A stretch of 9,329 bases of DNA, from the NCBI GenBank assembly GCA_903958285.1, contig CAJBSR010000168.1, positions 1 to 9,329 on the forward strand. Reading direction: 5' to 3'. Made by a program: the position numbers and the translations under genes. Positions 1 to 6,816 of the stretch are shown in pieces. Positions within the stretch are counted from its first letter, which is position 1, and every line of letters starts with the position of its first letter. The stretch comes from an uncultured Sphingomonadales bacterium (lineage in GTDB: Bacteria; Pseudomonadota; Alphaproteobacteria; Sphingomonadales; Sphingomonadaceae). The notes under the pieces are model-generated. The model saw nothing but the letters and a program-made list of their open reading frames with translations, was not told the origin of the DNA and did no database searches.

Positions 1-2135
1 GCCTTCAGCGTGCCGCCATTGCGGTCAGCGCAGTGACCGGAAACACGCTGACGCAGCAAAGCATTACGCAAGCGACCGATATTTCAAGGCTCGTGCCTGC
101 GCTGCAGATTGCCCCCGCGGCCGCCCTCACTCAGATTTATCTGCGCGGCATCGGCACTTTCGGTGCCAACGCCTTTGCTGAGCAGGGCGTCGCCTTCAAC
201 CTTGACGGGATCTATCTCTCGCGTCCGGCAGCCCCCGCCGCGCTGTTTTACGATCTGGAGCGCTTGGAAGTGTTGAAGGGTCCACAGGGGACTCTTTACG
301 GACGCAACGCGACGGGTGGCGCTATCAACCTGATCACAACGAAGCCGAAAATCGGAGAGACCAGCGGTTTCGTTACCGGCGAATATGGGAACTATAACGC
401 GGTCAAATCCTCCGGCGCCATCAATGTGCCGGTGAGCGATATCGCCGCGTTCCGCCTTTCGGGTCAGTACGTCAATCGCGATGGTTTCTATAATGATGGC
501 TACGATGACGAGAAAACTGCCGCCGTCCGCGGTCAGTTCCGCCTCGATACCGGCGACAAGTTCGACATGAATATCATGCTCGATTACGGGCATGTCGGCG
601 GCAAGGGATCGGGCGGCACATTCGTGCCGCTGCTCGCCGGGAAACGCAGGTTGGGACCAAGCGATCCAGCCGTGATTGCGGCCTATGTCTCCCAAGCTCC
701 GACGCCACCCGTCCCGCAGGTCAGAGCCCGCGACGATGGATATCAGGACAATAGTTATTATGGCGCCGTCCTCACGGCGAACGTTGATCTTGGATTTGCA
801 AAGCTCACCGTTATTCCCGCCTGGCGCAAGACCGATCTTGATTTTGTCGGCTATGCCTCAAGTTTCCTCATTGACGTCACAGAGGTCTCCGATCAGCTCT
901 CGCTCGAAGCGCGTCTGGCGAACCAATCGGACAAGCTGAAATGGGTCTTGGGCGCCTACTACTTCACCGAAGATACGACCGCCAACCAACGCTATGATCA
1001 GGGCAGCAATGGCACGCGTATTTTGTCCGATCTGCAAACGCGCAGCTATGCGGTTTTCGGCGAAGCGACCTATTCCATATCTGATCGCTTCCGCCTCACT
1101 GGCGGCCTGCGCTACACAAGCGATAACAAACAGCAAGTCACCGAAGCGCACACCCTGCCCTTCGTTGGCTTTGTCCCGCCGGCATTCCCGAACTTCACGC
1201 CGATCATTCTTGATTTGCGTACAGACGCTCTCAGCGACGTGAACTTCAACAAGTCCACCTGGAAAGCCGGCATCGAATTTGATGCTGCGGATCGCTCGCT
1301 GCTCTACGCCACCGTCGCCACCGGCTTTAAGTCTGGTATCCTGTATTCCGCACTGGGGGACAATTTCTCGGCGCCGGAACGGATGACCGCTTACACCATC
1401 GGATCGAAGAACCGTTTCCTAGACAACACGTTGCAGCTGAACGTGGAAGCATTCTATTGGGACTATAAGGATCAGCAGATCTCGCACCTTGCGCCAGTGC
1501 AGGTGGCAACAACACCCGGCGGCCCAATTTTTGGACCCGTGTTCAAAACGGAAAATGCAGGTTCGGCCACCATTTATGGCGTTGAGACCGAACTTCTTTG
1601 GCAGCCTTCACGCGTGGACCTTCTTTCCATCAATCTGCAGTACTTGCACACCAAATATGACGATCTCCGCTATCAGGCCTACTCTGTTACTGGACCAGCC
1701 CCTGTTATTGGTTGTGCAGTCTCGCCGACGACATTGCTCGGCGCGTCGCCAGCAGCCCGCGTCTATGATGTCAATTGCTCCGGACAGCCTCTCGTTAACG
1801 CGCCAAAGTGGGTCGTAAACGCGGGTTATGACCACACATTTGACCTCGGTGAAAAAGGCAAACTTGTCGCAGGTATCGACACACGTATTGAGTCGTCACG
1901 CTTCCTCTCGATCGACTTCCTCGATGTGAGCAGTCAGGGCAGCTACATGATGTCCAATGCGCGGCTCACCTATGAAACGGCGTCAGGCAAGATGTCGATC
2001 ACGGCCTTCGTCAATAATTTGGAAAATGAGCTGGTCTTCTCCAACTCACTGCAGAGCCCGGCCAAGGTAGGTGTGTTCTATAGCCAGATCCGTCCACCTC
2101 GGACCTATGGTGTGCGGTTCGGCTTCAAATTCTGA
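1..2135 (+). CDS. TonB-dependent outer-membrane receptor, 5'-truncated by the window edge
   Basis: The open frame starts before the window (first full codon at base 3), giving 710 visible residues. The missing N-terminus should hold the signal peptide and TonB box. The GTG at base 33 lies inside the plug and is not a real start: the codons before it (LQRAAIAVSAV) already read as plug sequence. The plug ends with the family hallmark LEVLKGPQGTLYGRNATGGA (about bases 264-323), and the rest reads as a 22-strand barrel. Barrel signs are aromatic/Gly alternation, DRSLLYATVATGFKSG near 1290-1337 and a terminal Phe (YGVRFGFKF) typical of BAM substrates. Two cysteines (codons at 1713 and 1776) lie in one predicted surface loop and may form a disulfide. 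The receptor would import a scarce ligand into the periplasm using TonB energy. The subtype resembles the large sphingomonad receptor group, and the substrate is not readable. Its stop overlaps the start of the next gene. Confidence 0.93.
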   Translation, partial: LQRAAIAVSAVTGNTLTQQSITQATDISRLVPALQIAPAAALTQIYLRGIGTFGANAFAEQGVAFNLDGIYLSRPAAPAALFYDLERLEVLKGPQGTLYGRNATGGAINLITTKPKIGETSGFVTGEYGNYNAVKSSGAINVPVSDIAAFRLSGQYVNRDGFYNDGYDDEKTAAVRGQFRLDTGDKFDMNIMLDYGHVGGKGSGGTFVPLLAGKRRLGPSDPAVIAAYVSQAPTPPVPQVRARDDGYQDNSYYGAVLTANVDLGFAKLTVIPAWRKTDLDFVGYASSFLIDVTEVSDQLSLEARLANQSDKLKWVLGAYYFTEDTTANQRYDQGSNGTRILSDLQTRSYAVFGEATYSISDRFRLTGGLRYTSDNKQQVTEAHTLPFVGFVPPAFPNFTPIILDLRTDALSDVNFNKSTWKAGIEFDAADRSLLYATVATGFKSGILYSALGDNFSAPERMTAYTIGSKNRFLDNTLQLNVEAFYWDYKDQQISHLAPVQVATTPGGPIFGPVFKTENAGSATIYGVETELLWQPSRVDLLSINLQYLHTKYDDLRYQAYSVTGPAPVIGCAVSPTTLLGASPAARVYDVNCSGQPLVNAPKWVVNAGYDHTFDLGEKGKLVAGIDTRIESSRFLSIDFLDVSSQGSYMMSNARLTYETASGKMSITAFVNNLENELVFSNSLQSPAKVGVFYSQIRPPRTYGVRFGFKF

Positions 2136-3127
2136 TGCGGAAGAGGGCGGCCCTGCTGGCGTTCGCAGCAATGTTCGCTGCGGCGTCAGCGTTGGCTGAG
2201 CCCGCGCCACCTCTTCCGGCTACTGCTTCGGGAGAGCAAGGGACGTTCATCACGCTGGGCACGATGGGCGGGCCAGTTCCCGCGCCCGACCGGTCGCAAC
2301 CGGCCAACGCCCTGTTATACTCTGGCCGTGTCTATCTGGTCGACGCAGGTGACGGCACGGTCCAGCAGTTAAGCCGGGCTGGTATCATGCTGCCACGTGT
2401 CACGGGCGTGTTCCTCAGCCATCTTCATGCCGATCATACAGGCGGGCTGTCTGCGGTGCTTGCCCTGCGCAACCAGACCAATGTCCGGGACAGGCTGACC
2501 ATCTATGGCCCACCCGGCACCCGTGAGCTGGTGGCAGGCATGGTCGCCTCAATGCAGCCGGCAGCGCGCGTGGGCTATGGCATTCCCGGCCAGCCTTGGA
2601 TGCCGCCCGCGGACACCGTTACCGTGATCGAGACCGCAGGCGGCGAGACGCTGAGCATCGATGGTATGAAGGTGACCGCCGCGCAAAATTCGCATTACGA
2701 CTTTGCGGCCGAAAGCACCGAAAACCGCAACTACAAGTCGCTGTCATTTCGCTTCGATCTGCCCGGGCGATCAATCGTTTATACCGGGGACACCGGGCCG
2801 AGCAGGGCAGTGGAAGAGCTCGCCAAGGGCGTGGACCTCCTGATCAGCGAGATGATCGACATGAGCGGGACAATGGCAAATGTCGCGCGGAATTCGCCCA
2901 ATATGCCCGCAGAAGCCCGGCAGCGGCTGGAGCAGCATCTCTCGACGCATCACCTGACCCCCGATGCAGTGGGCCAGCTTGCGGCGAAAGCGGGGGTGAA
3001 GGCGCTCGTCATCACCCACTTCGCGGCAGGCACCCCAGACCCAGCCCGAACCGCAGGGTATAAAGCGCAAATCAGGTCACATTATCGTGGTCCGTTAACG
3101 CTGGCGAACGACCTCGACCAGTTCTGA
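2135..3127 (+). CDS. Exported metallo-beta-lactamase-fold hydrolase, RNase Z/arylsulfatase-like branch
   Basis: This 330-residue protein has a Sec signal peptide: MRKR, a hydrophobic stretch, and a likely cut after ALA at residue 21. The mature enzyme is therefore probably periplasmic. The metal site is clear: HLHADH at 96-101 (H96, H98, D100, H101), H187 in QNSHYD, D219 in YTGDT and H295 in ITHF. The end region (HHLTPDAVGQLA at 272-283, then the ITHF histidine) follows the RNase Z/ElaC-like layout. A signal peptide and the absence of an obvious tRNA-binding exosite argue against tRNA processing. A hydrolase acting on an ester, lactone, sulfate or phosphodiester is more likely, but the substrate is unknown. 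The ATG overlaps the receptor's TGA as ATGA-type TGATG, and no Shine-Dalgarno sequence precedes it, so translation is probably coupled to the receptor. That suggests the enzyme processes what the receptor imports (inference). Confidence 0.9.
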   Translation: MRKRAALLAFAAMFAAASALAEPAPPLPATASGEQGTFITLGTMGGPVPAPDRSQPANALLYSGRVYLVDAGDGTVQQLSRAGIMLPRVTGVFLSHLHADHTGGLSAVLALRNQTNVRDRLTIYGPPGTRELVAGMVASMQPAARVGYGIPGQPWMPPADTVTVIETAGGETLSIDGMKVTAAQNSHYDFAAESTENRNYKSLSFRFDLPGRSIVYTGDTGPSRAVEELAKGVDLLISEMIDMSGTMANVARNSPNMPAEARQRLEQHLSTHHLTPDAVGQLAAKAGVKALVITHFAAGTPDPARTAGYKAQIRSHYRGPLTLANDLDQF

Positions 3128-3427
3128 GGCCGGGCGTTTGCCTCGCCGCACGAGACAGATTGAACCTTTAGCTATCGTCAACCTCGAAGCGCCAAAGTAC
3201 TCAATATCAGAGAACGACGGTCAATATCGAAATGTTCGGATCGTGTTCGGATTGCAGCGGCCCAGTAACGGCCACTTGCCGCCGAAAGTGTTTCTAATCT
3301 TGCACCAGTTCCTCAAGCGGGAGGCCAATCGCACTCTGATTGATAGCGCTATCGCGCTTGATCGCATTAGATCACTCTTTCCGCATGCTCTGTCCAGTTG
3401 GATGCAAATCGATTAAGCGGATCCGCT
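3128..3427. other. Intergenic region ahead of the RTX/FG-GAP gene
   Basis: This 300-base gap follows the hydrolase. A TTG-started 92-codon frame (3138-3416) crosses it but has no Shine-Dalgarno, recognisable motif or family resemblance, so I treat it as chance. A weak GAGGC/GCCTC stem (3126-3130 with 3140-3144) spans the hydrolase stop but lacks a T-run. The palindrome at 3342-3353 is the strongest signal, which suggests this region carries the promoter of the next gene. Confidence 0.6.
3342..3353. promoter_or_regulatory. GATAGCGCTATC palindrome, candidate LacI-family operator
   Basis: A perfect 12-bp inverted repeat centred on CG lies 74 bases before the preferred ATG of the RTX/FG-GAP gene. 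Even-length palindromes with a GCGC or CG centre and TG..TA half-sites are typical of LacI-family operators, including those controlling carbohydrate-utilisation genes in Proteobacteria. TTGATA at 3340-3345 overlaps it and resembles a -35 box. The best -10 (CATTAG, 3365-3370) is poor and has a 19-base spacer, so the promoter itself is uncertain. A repressor bound here would block that -35. No LacI-family gene is in the window. Confidence 0.42.
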
Positions 3428-6400
3428 ATGACGGACTATCGCGGCACGCCTGCAAATGATGTTATCGACAACCGCACCCTAAATTTGGGACCCGGCGATA
3501 ACATCTATGGCGAAGCGGGGGATGACCGCCTGATCAGCATCACGTTGACCAATTTGGTCGGCGGTCTAGGCAATGACACGCTGGACGGCGGCGGGCTCGC
3601 CATGGCTGTCTATTGGCCTGCCACCAGCCCTGTGACCCTCGATCTCGAAGCGGGTTATGCTGATGACGGGCAAGGTGGGCGCGATGTGCTGATCGGCATT
3701 AAAGGCGCCCATGGTTCAGACCAGGATGACCGCTTCTACGGCGACCGCAACAATAATGTTTTTTGGCCCAATGGCGGCACGAATTATGTTGATGGGCGCG
3801 GCGGTGAAGATCTGGTTATCTTGACCAGCGACCCCAGCCAGACGACACTGACCAAGGCTGCTGCCGGCTATTGGGCCTATTTCAGCCCCACGGGTCGCGG
3901 GGAGCTGCATAATGTAGAGCTCCTCCAATATTATTTTGGCGGCACATTTAGCCCCATTTACTCCCTCGCAGGCGCCACTGCCGAGGTGTTCACACCCAAA
4001 GTCGTGAAGGCCGGCGATCCGCAAGCGATCGGATCCTCTTATAGCGAGATTGCCACCGACTTTTTCAAAGTCACACAATTTGGTTTTGGTGCCTACGTCA
4101 TAGAAGAGGCGCATCCCGCCTTTTTCTACCCAAAGGTCACCGACACCCATGCCGCGGGCTCCTTTACGCTGGATGCCCACAACATGGTGACGGGTGACTT
4201 CAACGGCGACGGCTTCGAGGATCTGGCCGTGATCTGGGTTGCCTTCCCGCATACGGTCTATCGCGAAACGCCTGTTTATCCGCAGATATTCCTGAACCGA
4301 GGCGATGGCACTTTGGGGCCCGCCAATGACATTGTCTCAGGCCCGCTGCCCAATCGGCACATGAATTACAGGACCTATGCCGCTGATTTTAATGGCGATG
4401 GCCGTGATGATCTTGTCATCGCGTCCATGTCGCAGGGTTCGCAAAACAACCCAAAGTCCAATGCCGATTTGCGGGAACCCATCACGCTTCTGCTCTCTAC
4501 ACCATCGGGCAAAATGGTGGACGCATCGAAGAACATTCAGGGCCAAGAACAAGGTGGGGTGCCAGAAGGCTATAGTTTTGGCCATGACATGAGCGTTGGC
4601 GATGTAGATGGCGATGGCGATATCGATTTCTATACGAACAAAGTTCTGATGCTGAATGACGGCAACGGCCACTTCACCCTTGCTACCGCAAAAATGCCGG
4701 AAGAGGCGCGGAGCTTTTCCTATGTCATGTCGTCGGGAATGGGCGACCTAGATGGGGACGGTATAGACGATTTGATCGTCGCCTATGCTGAAGGCTATGG
4801 CCGCTACGCGTTCCTCTCAAACGGAAAAGGAATTGAAGGCGCGCGCGTTATCCGCCTTCCTGAAGGCCCTTATGGCCTTGCTAATACCAAGAGCAATTAC
4901 CTCAGCGTCGGCGACCTGACAGGTGATGGTCGACCAGATATCCTCGTCGCCTGCACCCGCGCGGACCCCTATTATCAGGGCCACTATCTTCAATTACTCG
5001 TGAACAGAGGCAATGGTGTCTTTGCCGAAGAGGCAGGCAGGATCAACAACGCACCCTTTGATGCCTATCATGGCGAGGGGGAGTTGTACCTTCGGGATAT
5101 GAATGGCGACGGCAGTATCGACATCGTCCACGCGACAGGCAAGACATGGACCGATGCGGGCTTTGTTGCCGGTGGAGTCCATATTTTCCTGAACAATGGA
5201 AAAGGCTATTTTTCGGCCGTCGATCCCAGCAGCTATGCCTATGTAAATCCCAATCAACTGGAAGGCTGGGGCTATACCGGGCAAGGCGCAATCAATGTTC
5301 CCCCGCGCATGGCGCCCATCCAACTGTCCCCGGGGGCCGGCGTGGATCTGATTGGCTCGGTCATGACCCCAAATTACTCAGAAACACTCCCCAATATCAG
5401 CCAGGTCACGCTGTTTGTCAGCGAGAGCATCAAGCCCTTGGGTAGAGGAGCTGATGAAAGTCTGACAGGCAGCGCCAACGATGATGTCTTCTGGGGGCTT
5501 GAGGGCAATGACAGCATCGATGGGGGTGCGGGTGCCGACACGGCGGTTTATGCGGATCGTTATGCTGATGTCTCGATCAAGTTGTCGGGTAAGTCGGTCA
5601 TTGTCTCCACGAAGACAGAAGGTGTCGACACCCTCACCAATATCGAGGCGCTGCGCTTTGCAGATCAGACGGTTAAAGTGTCTTCGCTTCAGCGCGATCT
5701 GGCGGTGTCCAGTTTTAGCCTAGTTACAGAAACAGGCTTTGCGGGCAGCGTCGGTGGCACTGGGCGTGTGGTCGGCACCAAGGGTTTCCAAGACATCACC
5801 GTCAGCAATCATGTGGGCAGCCTGATGTTCGACCCAAGCTTCAACGCAGGCGGAGATGTCATTCGCTTGTCGGGCAAGGCCGAAGATTGGACGATCCAAC
5901 GCACTGGATCGAGCGCCAAGCTGGTGAGCGACAGCATGGCAGTTACCATCCCGATCGGCACGTTTGGGAACTGGATTGTTTTCAGCGATGGCATCCGCAC
6001 GCTGGCTTACAGCGATGGTCAGTTTAAGTTGGGCAGCCAAAGCTTCAACGATACAGCAAGCAAGGTCACAGCCCCCGCCGAGACGACGTCAACCATCAAG
6101 CCGGGAACAATTCCCGATGCAGGCGCACGCCTTATTCTTTCTCAAGGGGCGGAGGTGTCCGTCGGCGGCAAGGTGCAGGTCATTGGCACGAGCAGCGGCA
6201 AAGAGACGGTCGAGATGCTCGGCGGACGCCTGAGCTTTGACGCGAGCTTTAACAGCGGGGGCGATATCATCGATCTGCCCGGAAGCTCTGGCGCTTGGTC
6301 TGCGGTGCGATCCGGCTCTTCAATGTTGCTCGCAAAAGGAACCGACACAGCGTCGATCCCCATTGGCACCGTCGGGACAGACCTCGCCTTTGACAATGAG

Positions 6401-6487
6401 GCCCGCACTCTGATTTACGCCAGCGGTCAGTTCAAGATCGGTGCCCAGATGATTGAGGGCGGCAGCCCGACAATCTTGTTTGGGTAA
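3428..6487 (+). CDS. Large RTX-type/FG-GAP repeat protein, probable type I-secreted calcium-binding exoprotein
   Basis: The protein has 1019 residues from ATG 3428, which follows a weak AAGCGGA at 3415-3421. An in-frame TTG at 3398 has no ribosome site and is less likely. There is no signal peptide, as expected for type I secretion. Residues 23-132 hold degenerate RTX nonapeptides (GEAGDDRL, GGLGNDTLDGGG, YVDGRGGEDLV). Residues 250-600 hold six calcium-loop FG-GAP/VCBS motifs of the DxNGDGxxD type, starting near 257, 320, 392, 440, 496 and 557, likely a beta-propeller. A second RTX block lies at 674-708 (GLEGNDSIDGGAGAD), followed by the RTX-associated stretch EGVDTLTNIEALRFAD. Two copies of a ~100-residue module (775-873 and 912-1009) end the protein. 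No catalytic motif is recognised; adhesion, matrix or carbohydrate binding are possible roles. No T1SS ABC, MFP or outer-membrane genes lie in the window, so the exporter must be elsewhere. Confidence 0.9.
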   Translation: MTDYRGTPANDVIDNRTLNLGPGDNIYGEAGDDRLISITLTNLVGGLGNDTLDGGGLAMAVYWPATSPVTLDLEAGYADDGQGGRDVLIGIKGAHGSDQDDRFYGDRNNNVFWPNGGTNYVDGRGGEDLVILTSDPSQTTLTKAAAGYWAYFSPTGRGELHNVELLQYYFGGTFSPIYSLAGATAEVFTPKVVKAGDPQAIGSSYSEIATDFFKVTQFGFGAYVIEEAHPAFFYPKVTDTHAAGSFTLDAHNMVTGDFNGDGFEDLAVIWVAFPHTVYRETPVYPQIFLNRGDGTLGPANDIVSGPLPNRHMNYRTYAADFNGDGRDDLVIASMSQGSQNNPKSNADLREPITLLLSTPSGKMVDASKNIQGQEQGGVPEGYSFGHDMSVGDVDGDGDIDFYTNKVLMLNDGNGHFTLATAKMPEEARSFSYVMSSGMGDLDGDGIDDLIVAYAEGYGRYAFLSNGKGIEGARVIRLPEGPYGLANTKSNYLSVGDLTGDGRPDILVACTRADPYYQGHYLQLLVNRGNGVFAEEAGRINNAPFDAYHGEGELYLRDMNGDGSIDIVHATGKTWTDAGFVAGGVHIFLNNGKGYFSAVDPSSYAYVNPNQLEGWGYTGQGAINVPPRMAPIQLSPGAGVDLIGSVMTPNYSETLPNISQVTLFVSESIKPLGRGADESLTGSANDDVFWGLEGNDSIDGGAGADTAVYADRYADVSIKLSGKSVIVSTKTEGVDTLTNIEALRFADQTVKVSSLQRDLAVSSFSLVTETGFAGSVGGTGRVVGTKGFQDITVSNHVGSLMFDPSFNAGGDVIRLSGKAEDWTIQRTGSSAKLVSDSMAVTIPIGTFGNWIVFSDGIRTLAYSDGQFKLGSQSFNDTASKVTAPAETTSTIKPGTIPDAGARLILSQGAEVSVGGKVQVIGTSSGKETVEMLGGRLSFDASFNSGGDIIDLPGSSGAWSAVRSGSSMLLAKGTDTASIPIGTVGTDLAFDNEARTLIYASGQFKIGAQMIEGGSPTILFG
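4175..5215 (+). repeat. Six FG-GAP/VCBS calcium-loop repeats (predicted beta-propeller) within the RTX protein
   Basis: The region encodes residues 250-596. Six Asp-rich loops are visible: DFNGDGFED (257), DFNGDGRDD (320), DVDGDGDID (392), DLDGDGIDD (440), DLTGDGRPD (496) and DMNGDGSID (557). Their spacing is 48-72 residues, the size of one propeller blade. Several loops are followed by hydrophobic strands and an FLN(R/N)G(D/K)G-type turn, as in integrin-like and VCBS blades. A seventh, degenerate blade could close the ring, but I cannot place it. The repeats have diverged at the DNA level, so this is an old protein-level repeat. Confidence 0.82.
5750..6046 (+). repeat. C-terminal module, copy 1 (RTX/FG-GAP protein)
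   Basis: Encodes residues 775-873. The conserved core runs FDPSFNAGGD, then L-G, W, R-GSS, IPIGTFG, RTL-Y and GQFKLGSQ. It matches copy 2 without gaps from residue 801 onward, at an offset of 136 residues, with 34 identities in 73 positions by hand count. The pattern looks like a beta-rich module; I do not know its function. Confidence 0.75.
6161..6454 (+). repeat. C-terminal module, copy 2 (RTX/FG-GAP protein)
   Basis: Encodes residues 912-1009, with the core FDASFNSGGD, L-G, W, R-GSS, IPIGTVG, RTL-Y and GQFKIGAQ. A Pro/Thr-rich linker of about 38 residues (TAPAETTSTIKPGTIP region) separates it from copy 1. It lies within the last 110 residues of the protein, where type I secretion signals normally sit, so it may contribute to export as well as binding (inference). 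Confidence 0.75.
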
Positions 6488-6516
6488 ACACTTCTCGACA
6501 GCGTATCTGAGATAGT

Positions 6517-6541
6517 ATGGCGGTGTCACAGGGGCCGCCAT
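6517..6541 (+). terminator. Hairpin after the RTX/FG-GAP gene, possible terminator without a T-run
   Basis: ATGGCGG (6517-6523) pairs perfectly with CCGCCAT (6535-6541) across an 11-base loop, starting 29 bases after the stop codon. No T-run follows, so it is not a classic intrinsic terminator. It could be a 3'-end stabilising stem or a Rho-dependent boundary. Confidence 0.3.
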
Positions 6542-6684
6542 GATGATGGTGCTTCTTGTCAGAGCAAACCCAACGGCTGGGCAAGAGAGTGAAACGGGCA
6601 AAGGCTGCGCTATGCCCCGTCGCCGAAACCCAAACACGATGACATCAAAAACGCCTTTTATGTAGGAATCAGCGCACCAAGGTT

Positions 6685-6700
6685 CGCAGCTTAAGCTGCG
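6685..6700. promoter_or_regulatory. Perfect 16-bp palindrome CGCAGCTTAAGCTGCG, candidate operator
   Basis: The sequence equals its own reverse complement over all 16 bases. It lies 116 bases before the ATG of the CMD-family gene and just upstream of the only promoter-like elements in the gap. The position suits a dimeric regulator's site. The cognate regulator is not in the window and I do not recognise the motif. Confidence 0.38.
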
Positions 6701-6708
6701 GATATCAT

Positions 6709-6735
6709 GTGACCTTACGGTTATTTCTGTATACG
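6709..6735 (+). promoter_or_regulatory. Weak candidate promoter of the CMD-family gene
   Basis: GTGACC (6709-6714) matches four of six -35 consensus bases. TATACG (6730-6735) matches four of six -10 bases. The 15-base spacer is shorter than usual. It would give a leader of about 75 bases. Offered only because nothing better lies between the palindrome and the start codon. Confidence 0.22.
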
Positions 6736-6816
6736 TTGCATGTCAGTTTTAGACGGTTAAACAGATCGTTCGCGGTTCAGATGTTTGTAAGCCAAAAGAG
6801 ATGAGGGCATGTATTT

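Larger units (their letters stand above)
6488..6816. other. Intergenic region between the RTX gene and the CMD-family gene
   Basis: This 329-base gap has no credible gene; frames crossing it on the minus strand are antisense to the flanking genes. It contains a small hairpin near its left end (6517-6541), a perfect 16-bp palindrome (6685-6700), a weak promoter-like pair (6709-6735) and a Shine-Dalgarno-like GAGGG at 6803-6807 before the next ATG. Its right half is visibly more AT-rich than the genes, as expected for a promoter region. Confidence 0.6.

Noticed and set aside
33..35. GTG as the start of the first receptor
   Set aside because: The frame is open to the window edge and the codons before the GTG read as receptor plug sequence, so the gene begins outside the window.
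3126..3144. GAGGC/GCCTC hairpin across the hydrolase stop as a terminator
   Set aside because: The five-pair stem overlaps the stop codon, has a nine-base loop and is not followed by a T-run.
3138..3416. A 92-codon TTG-started plus-strand frame in the gap before the RTX gene
   Set aside because: It has no Shine-Dalgarno, no recognisable motif, an unusual start, and it overlaps the palindrome and the probable leader of the RTX gene. Likely chance.
3398..3427. Upstream TTG start adding ten residues to the RTX/FG-GAP protein
   Set aside because: No ribosome site precedes the TTG, while ATG 3428 has a weak AAGCGGA at suitable spacing and begins the RTX-like sequence at once.
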